A DNA stretch of 64,000 nucleotides, taken from the NCBI RefSeq assembly GCF_037975245.1, contig NC_092578.1, positions 13,252,321 through 13,316,320 on the forward strand, written 5' to 3'. A program made the translations under genes and the position numbers. Origin of the DNA: Apostichopus japonicus. Lineage: Eukaryota; Echinodermata; Holothuroidea; Aspidochirotida; Stichopodidae. Each line of letters starts with the position of its first letter. Position 1 is the first letter of the stretch. The notes beneath the pieces were generated by a model that ran no database searches, was not told where the DNA came from, and saw only the letters and a list, made by a program, of their open reading frames with translations. Shown here piece after piece: positions 25,001 to 33,227 of this stretch.

Positions 25001-28000
25001 CATACCATTAACGACATGTCCCTGCAAGGGATTGATTCCTTAGGTAGCCGTCCTGACCTAGTACAAATCTGCAGAGAGAGACTGTGGATGCAACGCCTTT
25101 TGCACCATTCAACCTCATGGGCTCAACATTCAGGAAGGACATGCCTAACCTTTCTTATGCTTCCTCCCCCCCCCCCCCCCCCCTCCCTCCCTCCATGTCC
25201 CCTTGTTCCCCTATGTCACCCATCTTCTCCTAGCTCTCATCCACCTCCTTTCTCTACACTTTTCTGTCCTTCTGCAGTTTACTCTGTACCCTTTTCCCTT
25301 AATCCTCTCTTTGTCCCTCTACAGTTTATCTCCTAACGCTCCCTCTTCCCCCTGTTGGTTTCTTTCTTCTCTCCACCTTTGTCAACTAATCCTCTTACAT
25401 CAATCTCTTTTGTGTTCACCCTGCTCATTAACCAATCTGTATTCTGTTATTTTGTCCCTTACACTTTCACTTACTTGTCATGCAGCCTCTGAATAAGATC
25501 CTGTTAGGATTGAAATGTCAGGCCCACTTACTTTTACACATTCTCTTACACAGGCTCTTTGGATAAGCATTTTGATAACAGTTTTTGTTTTATTTTTAAT
25601 CTTGTTAATTATGAAATACTGGAATTACAATGGTTTTGTGTTCAAAAGCTACTATGCATGTTTGAACTTGTGTAGCAAGCCTTTGCGTAGCCTTTTGCTA
25701 TGGGGTAGTCAGTCAATGGATTCCCTGATAGAGTGTGCTATCTGTGTACAGATGGTATGTGGGGCAGCATTATAGGGATGTTATAGATTGGTTTGCTGTG
25801 TGGATGATACATTGCACCAACACTGTTGATGTTATCATCTCAAAGAAGACCAAGAGACTACGAGTCTTGTGAGTAAAGAAGCAACTAGTTCAAAATGACA
25901 ATTAACAGATACCTATTAGGGAAGGCATTTGAGATGATTTTCATGAGTAAATCTATGCCACAAAGGTCTGATATAAACATGGAAAATTTCTCAAATTTGC
26001 TTTTACCTGTGATTAGAACTAACAAAGAACATTAGAACTGACAAAATACTGATGAATCGCATCTAATTCACAAAGTAAACCCTCATAACATTCAATTGGT
26101 AAACACATCTGGAATGGGGTGTCCTAGTTGGATATATTACAATCTTAATTTGCGTGATACTCAGTAGGTTTGTTAACCTTGTCCACCAAAATCGAAAAGC
26201 AGCAATGCACCAAATAAGCTGTAGTGTTGGACTGTCTAGCAATTGTTGGGGCAATTCTCACTCCCCCCCCCCCCCTCCTCCCCTCATGAAAACAAAAGAA
26301 AAGTTGCCAGTTGATGTTACAATAATATCAAGTATATCACCACAAGGGTAGTTACACCTTAACCTAGATCATGGTTGTTATCAAATAGAGTTGATTTTGG
26401 AGGTGGGGTTACCTTAGAGGATGTATCTGCCTTGTTAGCAATAGCTCTCCCTCTAGTGATCATCCTTGCAGTACTGGATGGGTCTGGAGAATCAGTAGCT
26501 CCTGAACTGCAAGTCAAAAATACAGTATAGATGGACAATTAAACATTGAGAATCTCATCAGTATTGCATCCCACCCCTCTCCCCTCTCCCCTCCTCCCTC
26601 CCCATCCCATTTCACATTCTTAAGTTAAAATAAAATGAAACTGTTAGCAAACTGCTTATCCACTAGAGAGCCTGTGTAAGAGAATGTGTAATTTAATAAG
26701 TTGGCCTGACGTTTCGATCCTAGCAGGATCTTCATCAAAGGCTAAAAAATGGTTTTTTTAGCCTTTTTTAGCCTTCGAAGAAGATCCTGCTAGGATCGAA
26801 ACATCAGGCCAACTTACTTTTACACATTCTTAAGTTGTTAACAATTTCACAAAGTACTTCTTTGAAAGTTCTAATGCTTCAAATCCAAGATAATAAAGGT
26901 CATGTAATACAGTATACAACTGAATATCTCAGTACGGGAAATGTACTTACAGCAGAAATAACAGTCTACAAGTAATAAGCTGACATTTCTTTCAAAAATA
27001 CTTACCCTTTCCAATGCTGAAATGGACTCGGAGTGGACACTGCTGGACTTGCACCGGATGGGAATGCGGTTGCTCTCGATAGTTCTTTAGCTTCTGGACG
27101 ATCGCTAAACATATGGGTGATATCTTTCGATAGGAATGGTTCTACGGTCTGGAGAAACAAAGTTGTGAATATTGATACAAATATTTGGCTATGTGATTAG
27201 ACTCTTGAGTCGCTGACAAAATTGCTTTCGAAATATCTTTGTGTTGGCATAAACTAGATAGCATGAGAGATCATGAGTCAAAAACATGTCATGTATTTTT
27301 ACTACATTTGAGTCAATAATTTGGGAGGGACTTTTGCATTCTTCCACTCTACAAATTTTCAGCGAAGACTTTCAAATGCTGAAATGGTTATATGTATAGT
27401 GGAAATATAAATAAAAAAATCATCTTTCATTTGATATTTTGAAATAGAACTGCACTACTAAAGGGAATGAACTACTTTGTTAAGGTAAAAATTATCATCA
27501 AACTTAGTGCAATAAGCTGTTTCATGACAACATAACAATGTAGTACTAGCAGAAAGGTGACGGCAGAAAATGACCACTGTGAACAGTTTGCACTCATGTA
27601 CCAAGGAGTCACCTCCAGTGGGAAATTCATCTTTCTTAACAGGGAGATATATACAATTAAGGTACATGTCTTCTGGTAAAACACATCAAAGAGTTATTTT
27701 AGAGATAAACTAAAAATTGTTTTAACAAACTGCTTGTCTTCCTCTGTGGGTAAATATTTTTAAGTACATTAAGTTAGGAGGAAGGTATGATGTTTGCATA
27801 CTAACAGGAGCTTCTTCATAAAGGAAAATGATAAATTTTAGGAAATCTGCACATAGATTATCAAAGAATAAAATAAAACAGTCAAATCAAATGGCAAACA
27901 AACTTATAGTATACTCACAGCTCCCAAATCCACAAGGTCAGATTTCAGTTGATTGATAACTTTTTGTGACTTTTTCTGGATATCCAGATAGATCACTTTC

Positions 28001-29175
28001 CCTTCCAGAGGAAGACTAGTTTCTGACAGGTCGGCTGTCTTGTGACTCTTGCCACCTAATGGAAAACATAACACGAAGGGAAAGAAAAGTGAGCAATTAC
28101 AAGAAAAAACTGTGCATGAACTATCACAGAACTATCAATCAACTTTCAGGAGTGGGGGTGGGGGGAGGAAGGAGACAACTGAAAACTTTCAGCTGTTTAA
28201 AACTTGCATTAGTAATTGTATATGACTATAATCCCTTCAGACATGACTCACTATGAATGTTAAAAGTGCAATATTCCCCACAGAAGCTTTGAAGTATATA
28301 TTTCTTTCACCTCATTCAAAAAGGTGAAATTGTAGAGACACTAATGTTATCAGCTCAAAATCATATTTTGCAATTTATCTACTATGAGCACACATACACT
28401 GATACCTATCCTCACAGTTTATATCATTTCAGTCGCTATCAAGTCCTGACAGGATTCATACAATCACATTTTTTTAAATATTTATATTGGTTTCAATAAA
28501 CATTCGAAACATTAATTATTATGACAATGGACTTCTTACCCCATAAATTTCAGCTCTCAAGAAACTTAGCAAATTATCATCAACATAGGCTTGTTAGGTT
28601 TTGGAAGTATGACTTGAAATGCATGTATAAGTAGTACAAGCTGGAGTTGACAGGCCTCCGCTTTTATTCTACTGCTTTCCATTATATGCAAAGTTGCATA
28701 GTTCTAGATTTAGTCAAGATTTTCAAAAGTAACGTTAATTTTGTGAGGCTAAGTCAGGGAATAGTTTTCTAGTATCACATCACAAAATGCTATGCAATAT
28801 ATGATCAAATTGCTATACAAGTCCAAGTATGTATAGCACTTTATAAGAGACAAATTCAGAGATTGGAAACCACTAAACAAAAATTTGAAAGCAACATTAT
28901 TTCCTGGGCTTGTGTTTTGACTTTTGACAGTTGTCAAACAATTTATACTGCGTTGAAATAGTGGTATTTGAGAGAGACCTGATGGAGTTAACCAATCCTT
29001 TTCGATGAAGTAGTCATTTTAAGATGACACTAGTCATATCAATCAATAGGGCAACATAATAAAAGTTGAAATCCTCCACCCCCCCCCAACCCCCAAAACA
29101 GCAGTACTTACTAGTTCCTGCATCTTTTCCACTTGGGGACTTGCTTGGCTTCTTCTTCCCTCTGAGTGATGACAT
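12892..29175 (-). CDS. DBF4: DBF4 orthologue, regulatory subunit of CDC7 kinase (12 coding exons)
   Basis: DBF4 binds and activates CDC7, which phosphorylates MCM proteins to fire replication origins in the nucleus. The hand-assembled coding sequence joins minus-strand segments 29175-29112, 28055-27919, 27148-27006, 26506-26413, 24327-24261, 23647-23580, 22198-22165, 21753-21708, 20570-20397, 18156-18030, 17479-17337 and 16027-12892. All phases agree and the total is 4233 nt (1410 aa). Landmarks are BRCT-like motif N at residues ~38-82 (LEGKVIYLDI..VEPFLSKDITHMF), motif M at ~209-222 (YFLKVEDNSRRFRP) and zinc finger C306/C309/H319/H325. Motifs M and C are the known CDC7-binding elements. Human DBF4 is about 675 aa; the excess here is the last-exon tail. 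Splice sites are read by eye, and exon 8 lies in a tandem array, so small boundary errors are possible. Confidence 0.93.
16835..17110. repeat. Intron 11 tandem repeat, ~90-bp unit, three copies
   Basis: Repeated block with TTCAAGGGTTA, TCTTCTAATCCCT and GGATCATGATTTAATTCA, preceded by a short (TA)n run. Confidence 0.8.
17337..17479 (-). CDS. DBF4: DBF4 exon 11: second half of motif C zinc finger
   Basis: Acceptor TTACCAG at 17480, donor GAAAG/GTATGG. It supplies zinc ligands H319 and H325 (HVESSGH) and the following helix (QYFVKNQSNYTNLDAMI), which matches the vertebrate stretch after the finger in pattern. Confidence 0.9.
17653..18016. repeat. Intron 10 minisatellite, ~52-bp unit, about seven copies
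   Basis: The unit contains GGTAATGGCTAACAGTAGTG and TTTCATCTTGCTACCATCC. The array stops about 14 bp before the exon 10 donor. Confidence 0.9.
18030..18156 (-). CDS. DBF4: DBF4 exon 10: first half of motif C zinc finger
   Basis: Acceptor CCTCAACAG at 18157, donor GATCAG/GTAAGA. A Lys-rich linker (KKPARKKKTT) precedes VRGYCECCRERYSDLDQ, which provides C306 and C309. GYCECC is the diagnostic DBF4 motif C start. Confidence 0.93.
20397..20570 (-). CDS. DBF4: DBF4 exon 9: end of motif M and linker
   Basis: Acceptor CCCCTCCGTAG at 20571, donor GGAAG/GTAATG. It begins with RFRPSTREM, completing motif M, followed by a Pro-rich linker (QPPPPAQTTPRR). Confidence 0.9.
20630..21178. repeat. Intron 8 minisatellite, ~60-bp unit, about nine copies
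   Basis: The unit contains AACTTATGACCCAACATCTT and CTAAGTGTCACAATGTTTAC. The 60-bp period keeps a minus-strand frame open as a 20-residue peptide repeat; that frame is not evidence of coding. Confidence 0.9.
21320..21740. repeat. Tandem array that has amplified the 3' end of DBF4 exon 8
   Basis: Seven copies of a block alternate between ~54-bp and ~65-bp forms. Each includes the GTTGTCTTCAAC segment and the CTAACCG donor region of exon 8. Only the last copy (21708-21753) continues into the rest of the exon and its acceptor. Some copies keep the reverse complement of AAAGTTGAAGACAACAGTCG followed by GTTAGT; others have diverged. Confidence 0.85.
21708..21753 (-). CDS. DBF4: DBF4 exon 8: motif M core
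   Basis: A 46-nt exon with acceptor GCCAACAG at 21754 and donor AGTCG/GTTAGT. It encodes RQLQRYFLKVEDNSR, the conserved motif M that contacts CDC7. It is the only one of seven repeat copies with a full exon and acceptor. Confidence 0.88.
22165..22198 (-). CDS. DBF4: DBF4 exon 7: short linker exon
   Basis: A 34-nt exon with acceptor CATTGCAG at 22199 and donor AAGG/GTAAAG. It encodes GDSPRQRANKK plus a split codon, matching the basic linker before motif M. Phase continuity with exons 6 and 8 supports it. Confidence 0.75.
22290..22800. repeat. Intron 6 tandem repeat, ~166-bp unit, three copies
   Basis: The unit contains AAACAAATTGATCTT, a poly-T/A run, CACATCATCATTAG, and GTATCCAGCACAGATACCTT (itself a small hairpin). 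Confidence 0.9.
23580..23647 (-). CDS. DBF4: DBF4 exon 6
   Basis: Acceptor ATCTCACAG at 23648, donor GCAAAG/GTTTGT. It encodes VLTYVEREKEKLAGAG and following residues, equivalent to the IRYYIEQKKKEL region of human DBF4. An acceptor further upstream (23683) would break the frame with exon 5. Confidence 0.85.
24261..24327 (-). CDS. DBF4: DBF4 exon 5
   Basis: Acceptor GTATTTCAG at 24328, donor GGACA/GTATCC. It encodes TRGSTDVLNNARNMGIPIKC, matching the conserved N-terminal region after the BRCT-like fold. Confidence 0.88.
24531..25585 (+). mobile_element. Penelope-like element fragment bounded by long inverted repeats
   Basis: About 270 bp at the left end (24531-24798) recurs inverted at the right end (25322-25585). 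Both copies carry the hammerhead-like GATCCT..AGGATC..GAAA motif. Between them lies the end of a PLE ORF with its GIY-YIG domain. Inverted partial terminal copies are known for PLE insertions. The element lies in DBF4 intron 4, opposite to the gene's strand, and only the 3' part of the ORF is present; no reverse transcriptase was seen. Confidence 0.8.
24839..25140 (+). pseudogene. GIY-YIG endonuclease domain of a Penelope-like element (truncated)
   Basis: The frame opens with TSVIYLISCRVCGIHYAGDT, a GIY-YIG start with the intervening C-x2-C typical of PLEs. NGHRSTVNTMKTETP, REHFNLPNH and the conserved tail DSLGSRPDLVQICRERLWMQ follow. In PLEs this nuclease nicks target DNA for reverse transcription. 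The second motif reads YAG rather than YVG/YIG, and the usual Arg before NGHR is Gln, so activity is doubtful. The reverse transcriptase portion is missing upstream. The frame runs on into a poly-C/proline run that is not part of the domain. Confidence 0.85.
26413..26506 (-). CDS. DBF4: DBF4 exon 4
   Basis: Acceptor GACTTGCAG at 26507, donor TCTAAG/GTAACC. It encodes a Ser/Pro linker then MITRGRAIANKADTSSK, equivalent to the SRGKLLVEKAI region of human DBF4. Confidence 0.88.
26641..26832. mobile_element. Palindromic Penelope-derived mini-element (DBF4 intron 3)
   Basis: Inverted copies of the PLE terminal sequence (26641-26734 and 26774-26832) are separated by ~40 bp that form an imperfect hairpin (AGGCTAAAAAA / TTTTTTAGCC). 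The minus-strand arm has TTGATGA, the GATCCT/AGGATC hairpin and GAAACGTC. Same organisation as 1975-2145. Confidence 0.65.
27006..27148 (-). CDS. DBF4: DBF4 exon 3: second half of motif N
   Basis: Acceptor TTTCTCCAG at 27149, donor AAAGG/GTAAGT. It begins TVEPFLSKDITHMFSD, very close to human RVEEFLSKDISYLIS, then a Ser/Pro linker. Confidence 0.93.
27919..28055 (-). CDS. DBF4: DBF4 exon 2: first half of motif N
   Basis: Acceptor CCATTAG at 28056, donor GGAGCT/GTGAGT. It encodes LPLEGKVIYLDIQKK and NQLKSDLVDLGA, the first strand and helix of the BRCT-like fold. Confidence 0.92.
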
Positions 29176-29295
29176 TCTCCTCTCTTCCTGATCTTCACTC
29201 AGTGGAATGAATGACTCTTGTTTGAACAATAGACGTCTGTTACTCTATGAGATTCTTGTTCATCTCCATCATGGCCAGAAGCTATATCATCAAAA
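29112..29295 (-). CDS. DBF4: DBF4 exon 1 (coding part 29112-29175) with 5' UTR
   Basis: Acceptor TTTATAG at 29296, donor AACTA/GTAAGT. The in-frame TAG at 29245-29247 excludes a start further upstream in this exon, so ATG 29175 (MSSLRGKKKPSKSPSGKDAG) is chosen. A complete upstream ORF, ATGATGGAGATG..TAA (29240-29272, 10 codons), precedes it. The acceptor implies at least one non-coding exon upstream. Confidence 0.8.
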
Positions 29296-30503
29296 CTATA
29301 AATAAAACATATCTTTACTTAGATACAAGCAGTTAACAGATAACATGTATTTTAAAAATCTGCATATCAAAGATTATGCCCAAAAAAAAGGGTTATTCTG
29401 CCGTTCTGCCAAAATTTTTAAACATCAAGATCTTGGGGAGTGTGGCACTGAGAATTCTGTAGTAATTGTAGGCCATGACCCAAGCCAATTAGGCTAGGTC
29501 TATTTAGTTGTATTAGGTACACTTATGCCTTAGCACATAGCCTACATGGAACCTAAGTAGGTCTAGGTCTAACTTAAACTGATTTCCCAGTGAAAAAGTT
29601 TTGACAACTCAAGAGAAAGGAACAAATATACCAAACATCCTAATAAAATTTGTATGCAGTAATTAATTTATCATTTCCCAGATAATAGCATGTGAGCATA
29701 AAGCAAACAGGTGGGATGCCATGAGTCTTAAGTTAGATTCTCACTGACAAATTGTTTATGCCTTTATCTAGAAATGTACACTGTGTGCGGAGCAATTGTA
29801 GAATACCCTGCAACTTATAGACACACAGGACTTTTTGAGAACAACACAACATTGTTAACTATAGGGAGTTCCAGTCATAATCTGTGAGATTCAACAATTG
29901 CAGGGTATGCTGCAACTAAGCAGTTTGCTTCAATGTTATTGTTGGGATGCAAAATGATTAGTCTAGTGGCAATGGCTTCCAATCCAACTTAGGTTGAAGC
30001 CTTCCAAACAATGATGTGAAAGTTATGGTGAAAACTGATAATTTCAACTAGGCTATCAATGACAATATCTTGAAAACACAATGAAGATATGGTATGCAAA
30101 GAACCTTCTAGCCTAGCCAACTTAATTGCAGAATATTCCCAAATCTCACAAAGTATGACCTGTGGGTGTGACTGAGTGTGAGTTGGAAAGTATTCTGCAA
30201 TTGCTCCTGACCTTAAGTTCTAATAAAAGGCCTAGGTGTGGAGCTGACTAGGCCTACAAAGGTTAGATCTGATTACGTTAGGCCCAACTTAGTAAGTAAT
30301 TTAATAATAGTACTAATTACTAGTTGTCTGCTGGGTACTAAATCTACTGCTAGGCCTAGGCCTGGTAGCCTAATAGTAATAATTAATATTATGATGTACA
30401 ATTTGTGTGCGTTGTAATCAGGCTTACGATCGGGCCTATACTAGGCTAGTGGATTGACACAACAATATTGATTCACAAAGCATATTATTCCAGAATGCTT
30501 ACG
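29296..30503. other. Probable DBF4 first intron
   Basis: No coding segment recognised. Rich in AGGCCTA/CTAGGCC words, a compositional feature also seen at 39.7-42.3 kb. Confidence 0.4.
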
Positions 30504-30660
30504 GAAACCTCTATGTTCGTTTTCATTTAACAGAACTTGCACTGTAGCTGGGCTTAGCCAAAGTCTGAGTAACGTTGGTTAACATGAATGATGAAGTCTG
30601 CAGAGTTCAGTTCGCTATTGTATTGGCCCTTTAAACTTTGAATTGCGGCGTCTGCCGTCC
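30504..30660 (-). promoter_or_regulatory. Candidate DBF4 promoter and non-coding first exon
   Basis: A donor-like TTTCC/GTAAGC is at 30503 (minus strand). Upstream lie a CCAAT box (ATTGG on plus, 30622-30626) and TTTGAA (30637-30642), which resembles a CHR element of cell-cycle promoters. No TATA box noticed. Inferred from motifs only. Confidence 0.35.
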
Positions 30661-31204
30661 TCTGCTTAACTGTAATTTGTAAACATTAAGTTAACGTATA
30701 ACACATACATTGGTTATGCTCACCTAATAACGACATGCAAATAATATAAGAAATGTGACTCGTGTACCGACGGTTGGAGGCCTAAACTATAAATTTTATG
30801 GCTTGACAGTTGAATTTCGTGAGATGTAAAAGTTGTAGTCGAACTTGAAAGTTGAAGCTGCTCTCCACGATGTAGGCTACTGTCGTATCTATACTCATTA
30901 TTGTAAGCCTAACGCTCAGTAATATGCAAGTCTAGTGTGAAGCAATGGTATAGGCTAATAAATATGGAGAGCTTGTTATCCTATCTATTTTAGATCGACC
31001 ATTCAACGTATATTTAACTATGAACGCTATTTGTTTCCTTCGGAAATTGCATTTTATAACTGAATAATTACCCAAGTTTGACTATAGAATAAGATTTTAA
31101 GAAACAAGATAAGTAAATCTTAAAATGATTTATTAGCTTTAAACATTGTCATTTGTGGGTAACTCTGAAGTATCTAATTTTTACCACAGCTGTCAACGCG
31201 GATT

Positions 31205-31265
31205 TTTGTTGTCACGTGACGTACACCCGGGGTTTTGTGTTTCCCGCGCTGAAATATAAATCAAA
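31205..31265 (+). promoter_or_regulatory. Compact cluster of E-box, E2F-like and TATA motifs
   Basis: The perfect palindrome GTCACGTGAC (31211-31220) overlaps a TGACGTAC half-CRE. TTTCCCGCGC (31240-31249) fits the E2F consensus, and TATAAA is at 31255-31260. It may be a distal DBF4 promoter/enhancer or the promoter of an unseen plus-strand transcript. Confidence 0.4.
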
Positions 31266-31971
31266 AGCGAACTCCATTTAGTATTTTGGTAACTTCAGTT
31301 CCCGGTCTCCATTTGAATAATTCAATGTTAGCAGTCGGTGCAGTAGAATAAAGCACAATCCAGTAGAAGTACAGTAGCCACTAGATAAATTGTGCAAGCA
31401 TGTGAAAATGTTCGATGAAACTACACTAATATTCACTTTTCATATGTTAAGCTAGAAAACCCATTCACTGAAATGTTGTGAACCTTCTTGTATACATGAC
31501 ACGTGATAATACCTTTATCAGATTTGTTTTCATATGAGGCCTACGTATTTTTTCACATTTGAGGCTAAATTCTGTCATACATTTTGTTTCGTGATAACTT
31601 TTGTGGGTCAATATGATGGGTGGGGTAGATCCTCTTCTTATCCTTCTATTTTCCCTTTTATTTACATTTAAACTTTGTAATTAATTATGTTAAGGTGGGC
31701 TTCTTGTAAAAGCTTCGGATTCAAAGTCTTTCCACCATTTTCTTGTCGTTTGTTACCCTTTTAATTGTTAACATTGCAATATATGCATAAAAATGGAAAA
31801 ATAAATCAAGTCAAATCAAATCAAGTTTAATGCAGTTTATTGGTACATGTAGCAAATAGGTATATATGCGTAGAAACGGAGGGGTCGGTATAATACCATT
31901 ACAGTCTACAATCTGCATCACCTCCTCCACTTGGAATGCACTCCACGAATTATGTGATGTAGGCTATTAGT

Positions 31972-32369
31972 CAGGGTTTCCCTAACTTTACTCCCCCCCC
32001 CCCCACCGCTGTGGATGTCAGAGCTGTCCATCGAATCCCCAACTTTTCGAGACACGATCTGAGTCATTATTACACTATAATACGCACAACAGTGCTTCGT
32101 TAAAGATCAAGTGTCTGTTTCTGTTTCATAATTCAGTTATATTTATCACATGCACGGTACGGTACTACTTTGGCAACATATGCGTATGGAACGCGAAAAG
32201 AGTTTGTCGATAGGTACGGCTTTTGTACATTACTAAATAATATGACATATCAGATTTTAGTTCAACAGAAAGTACTCTAGCTTTGACTTTCAGAAACTTC
32301 TCACGAAGCCCCTGGGATGGACTCACGCAACCCCCTGTGGGTTCATGCACCCCAGTTAGGGAACCCCTG
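31972..32369. mobile_element. Non-autonomous hAT-like element, 398 bp
   Basis: Ends are CAGGGTTTCCCTAAC and GTTAGGGAACCCCTG, a common hAT terminal pattern. The flanking 8-mers CTATTAGT (31964-31971) and CTCTTAGT (32370-32377) match at 7 of 8 positions, as expected for an aged 8-bp target duplication. No transposase. Confidence 0.8.
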
Positions 32370-32616
32370 CTCTTAGTCATCTGAATCCTTTGTATTGGCA
32401 AAAAGAATGCCAGTTAGAAGATCATTTTTCCATTCATTGAAGTGTCGAATATTTTATTTTTTCGTCATCAAATGTCACAAATTCCACTAAAAAAATATTC
32501 GAAATTGTGAAACAATGTATATTCTCGAAATGTAGATGACCAACGTCGAACTTCGAAAAAGAAAAGAGCCGAACTTTCAAGAAAGTCAATATAATATAGT
32601 AATAAATAAGTGGAAG

Positions 32617-33143
32617 TTTAGACGCTAGGGTTATTAGGTGGTAAATTATATGAAAGATAAAAGTACGTCACTCACCTCAAACACTACAGTCCTATTTGCG
32701 CTAGGTCGCCGTCTCGTACGAATACTACAGACAGGATCCAATTAAAAATCCAACACAAATTCCGCTATCAAAATCCTAATCCATAAAAACAATTCGCCCG
32801 GAAGCGGGGCAACACGTATCCGATTTGATATTGAATAAAAGTAGGGAAAAACAATAAAAGTTTTCCGTTTAAGCGTAATTTCGTCGTAAGTATAAGCGTT
32901 GTCGATCCGTTGAATATCGTAATCCAAGTCGTAGTCGTTAGTCGTAAAAAGCTCTATACAATCTATCGTTGTGTGAAAGATTTCGCTTATCGTTCGTCGG
33001 AATAAAACCATCCATTGTTTTATCGAAACCAATGTCTCTTGACCTAGAATTAGTCATGACATTGATGGAGTGATTATCGATCGTAATTAATCTTATAAAA
33101 ATGAGGGCGCACTTCCGATTTAAGAAAAGTGAAGTCCTCTACA
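32617..33143 (-). repeat. 3' LTR of Ty3/gypsy element
   Basis: 527 bp, identical by eye to the 5' LTR except one small difference near the inner end (CTAGGG versus CTAGGTA). On the element strand it begins TGTAGAGG. The purine-rich GGAAGGGGGCTA just before it (33144-33155) is the polypurine tract. Confidence 0.93.
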
Positions 33144-33227
33144 TAGCCCCCTTCCAGATCACTCGCGAAAAAGAGTGATCGATAAGAAAAACAAAACGTA
33201 ATATAAAACATATATGTACACAGTTCT

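Noticed and set aside
32742-33032. 96-codon open frame, repeated at 37459-37749
   Set aside because: Lies inside both LTRs; identity follows from the LTRs being identical. No protein family recognised.
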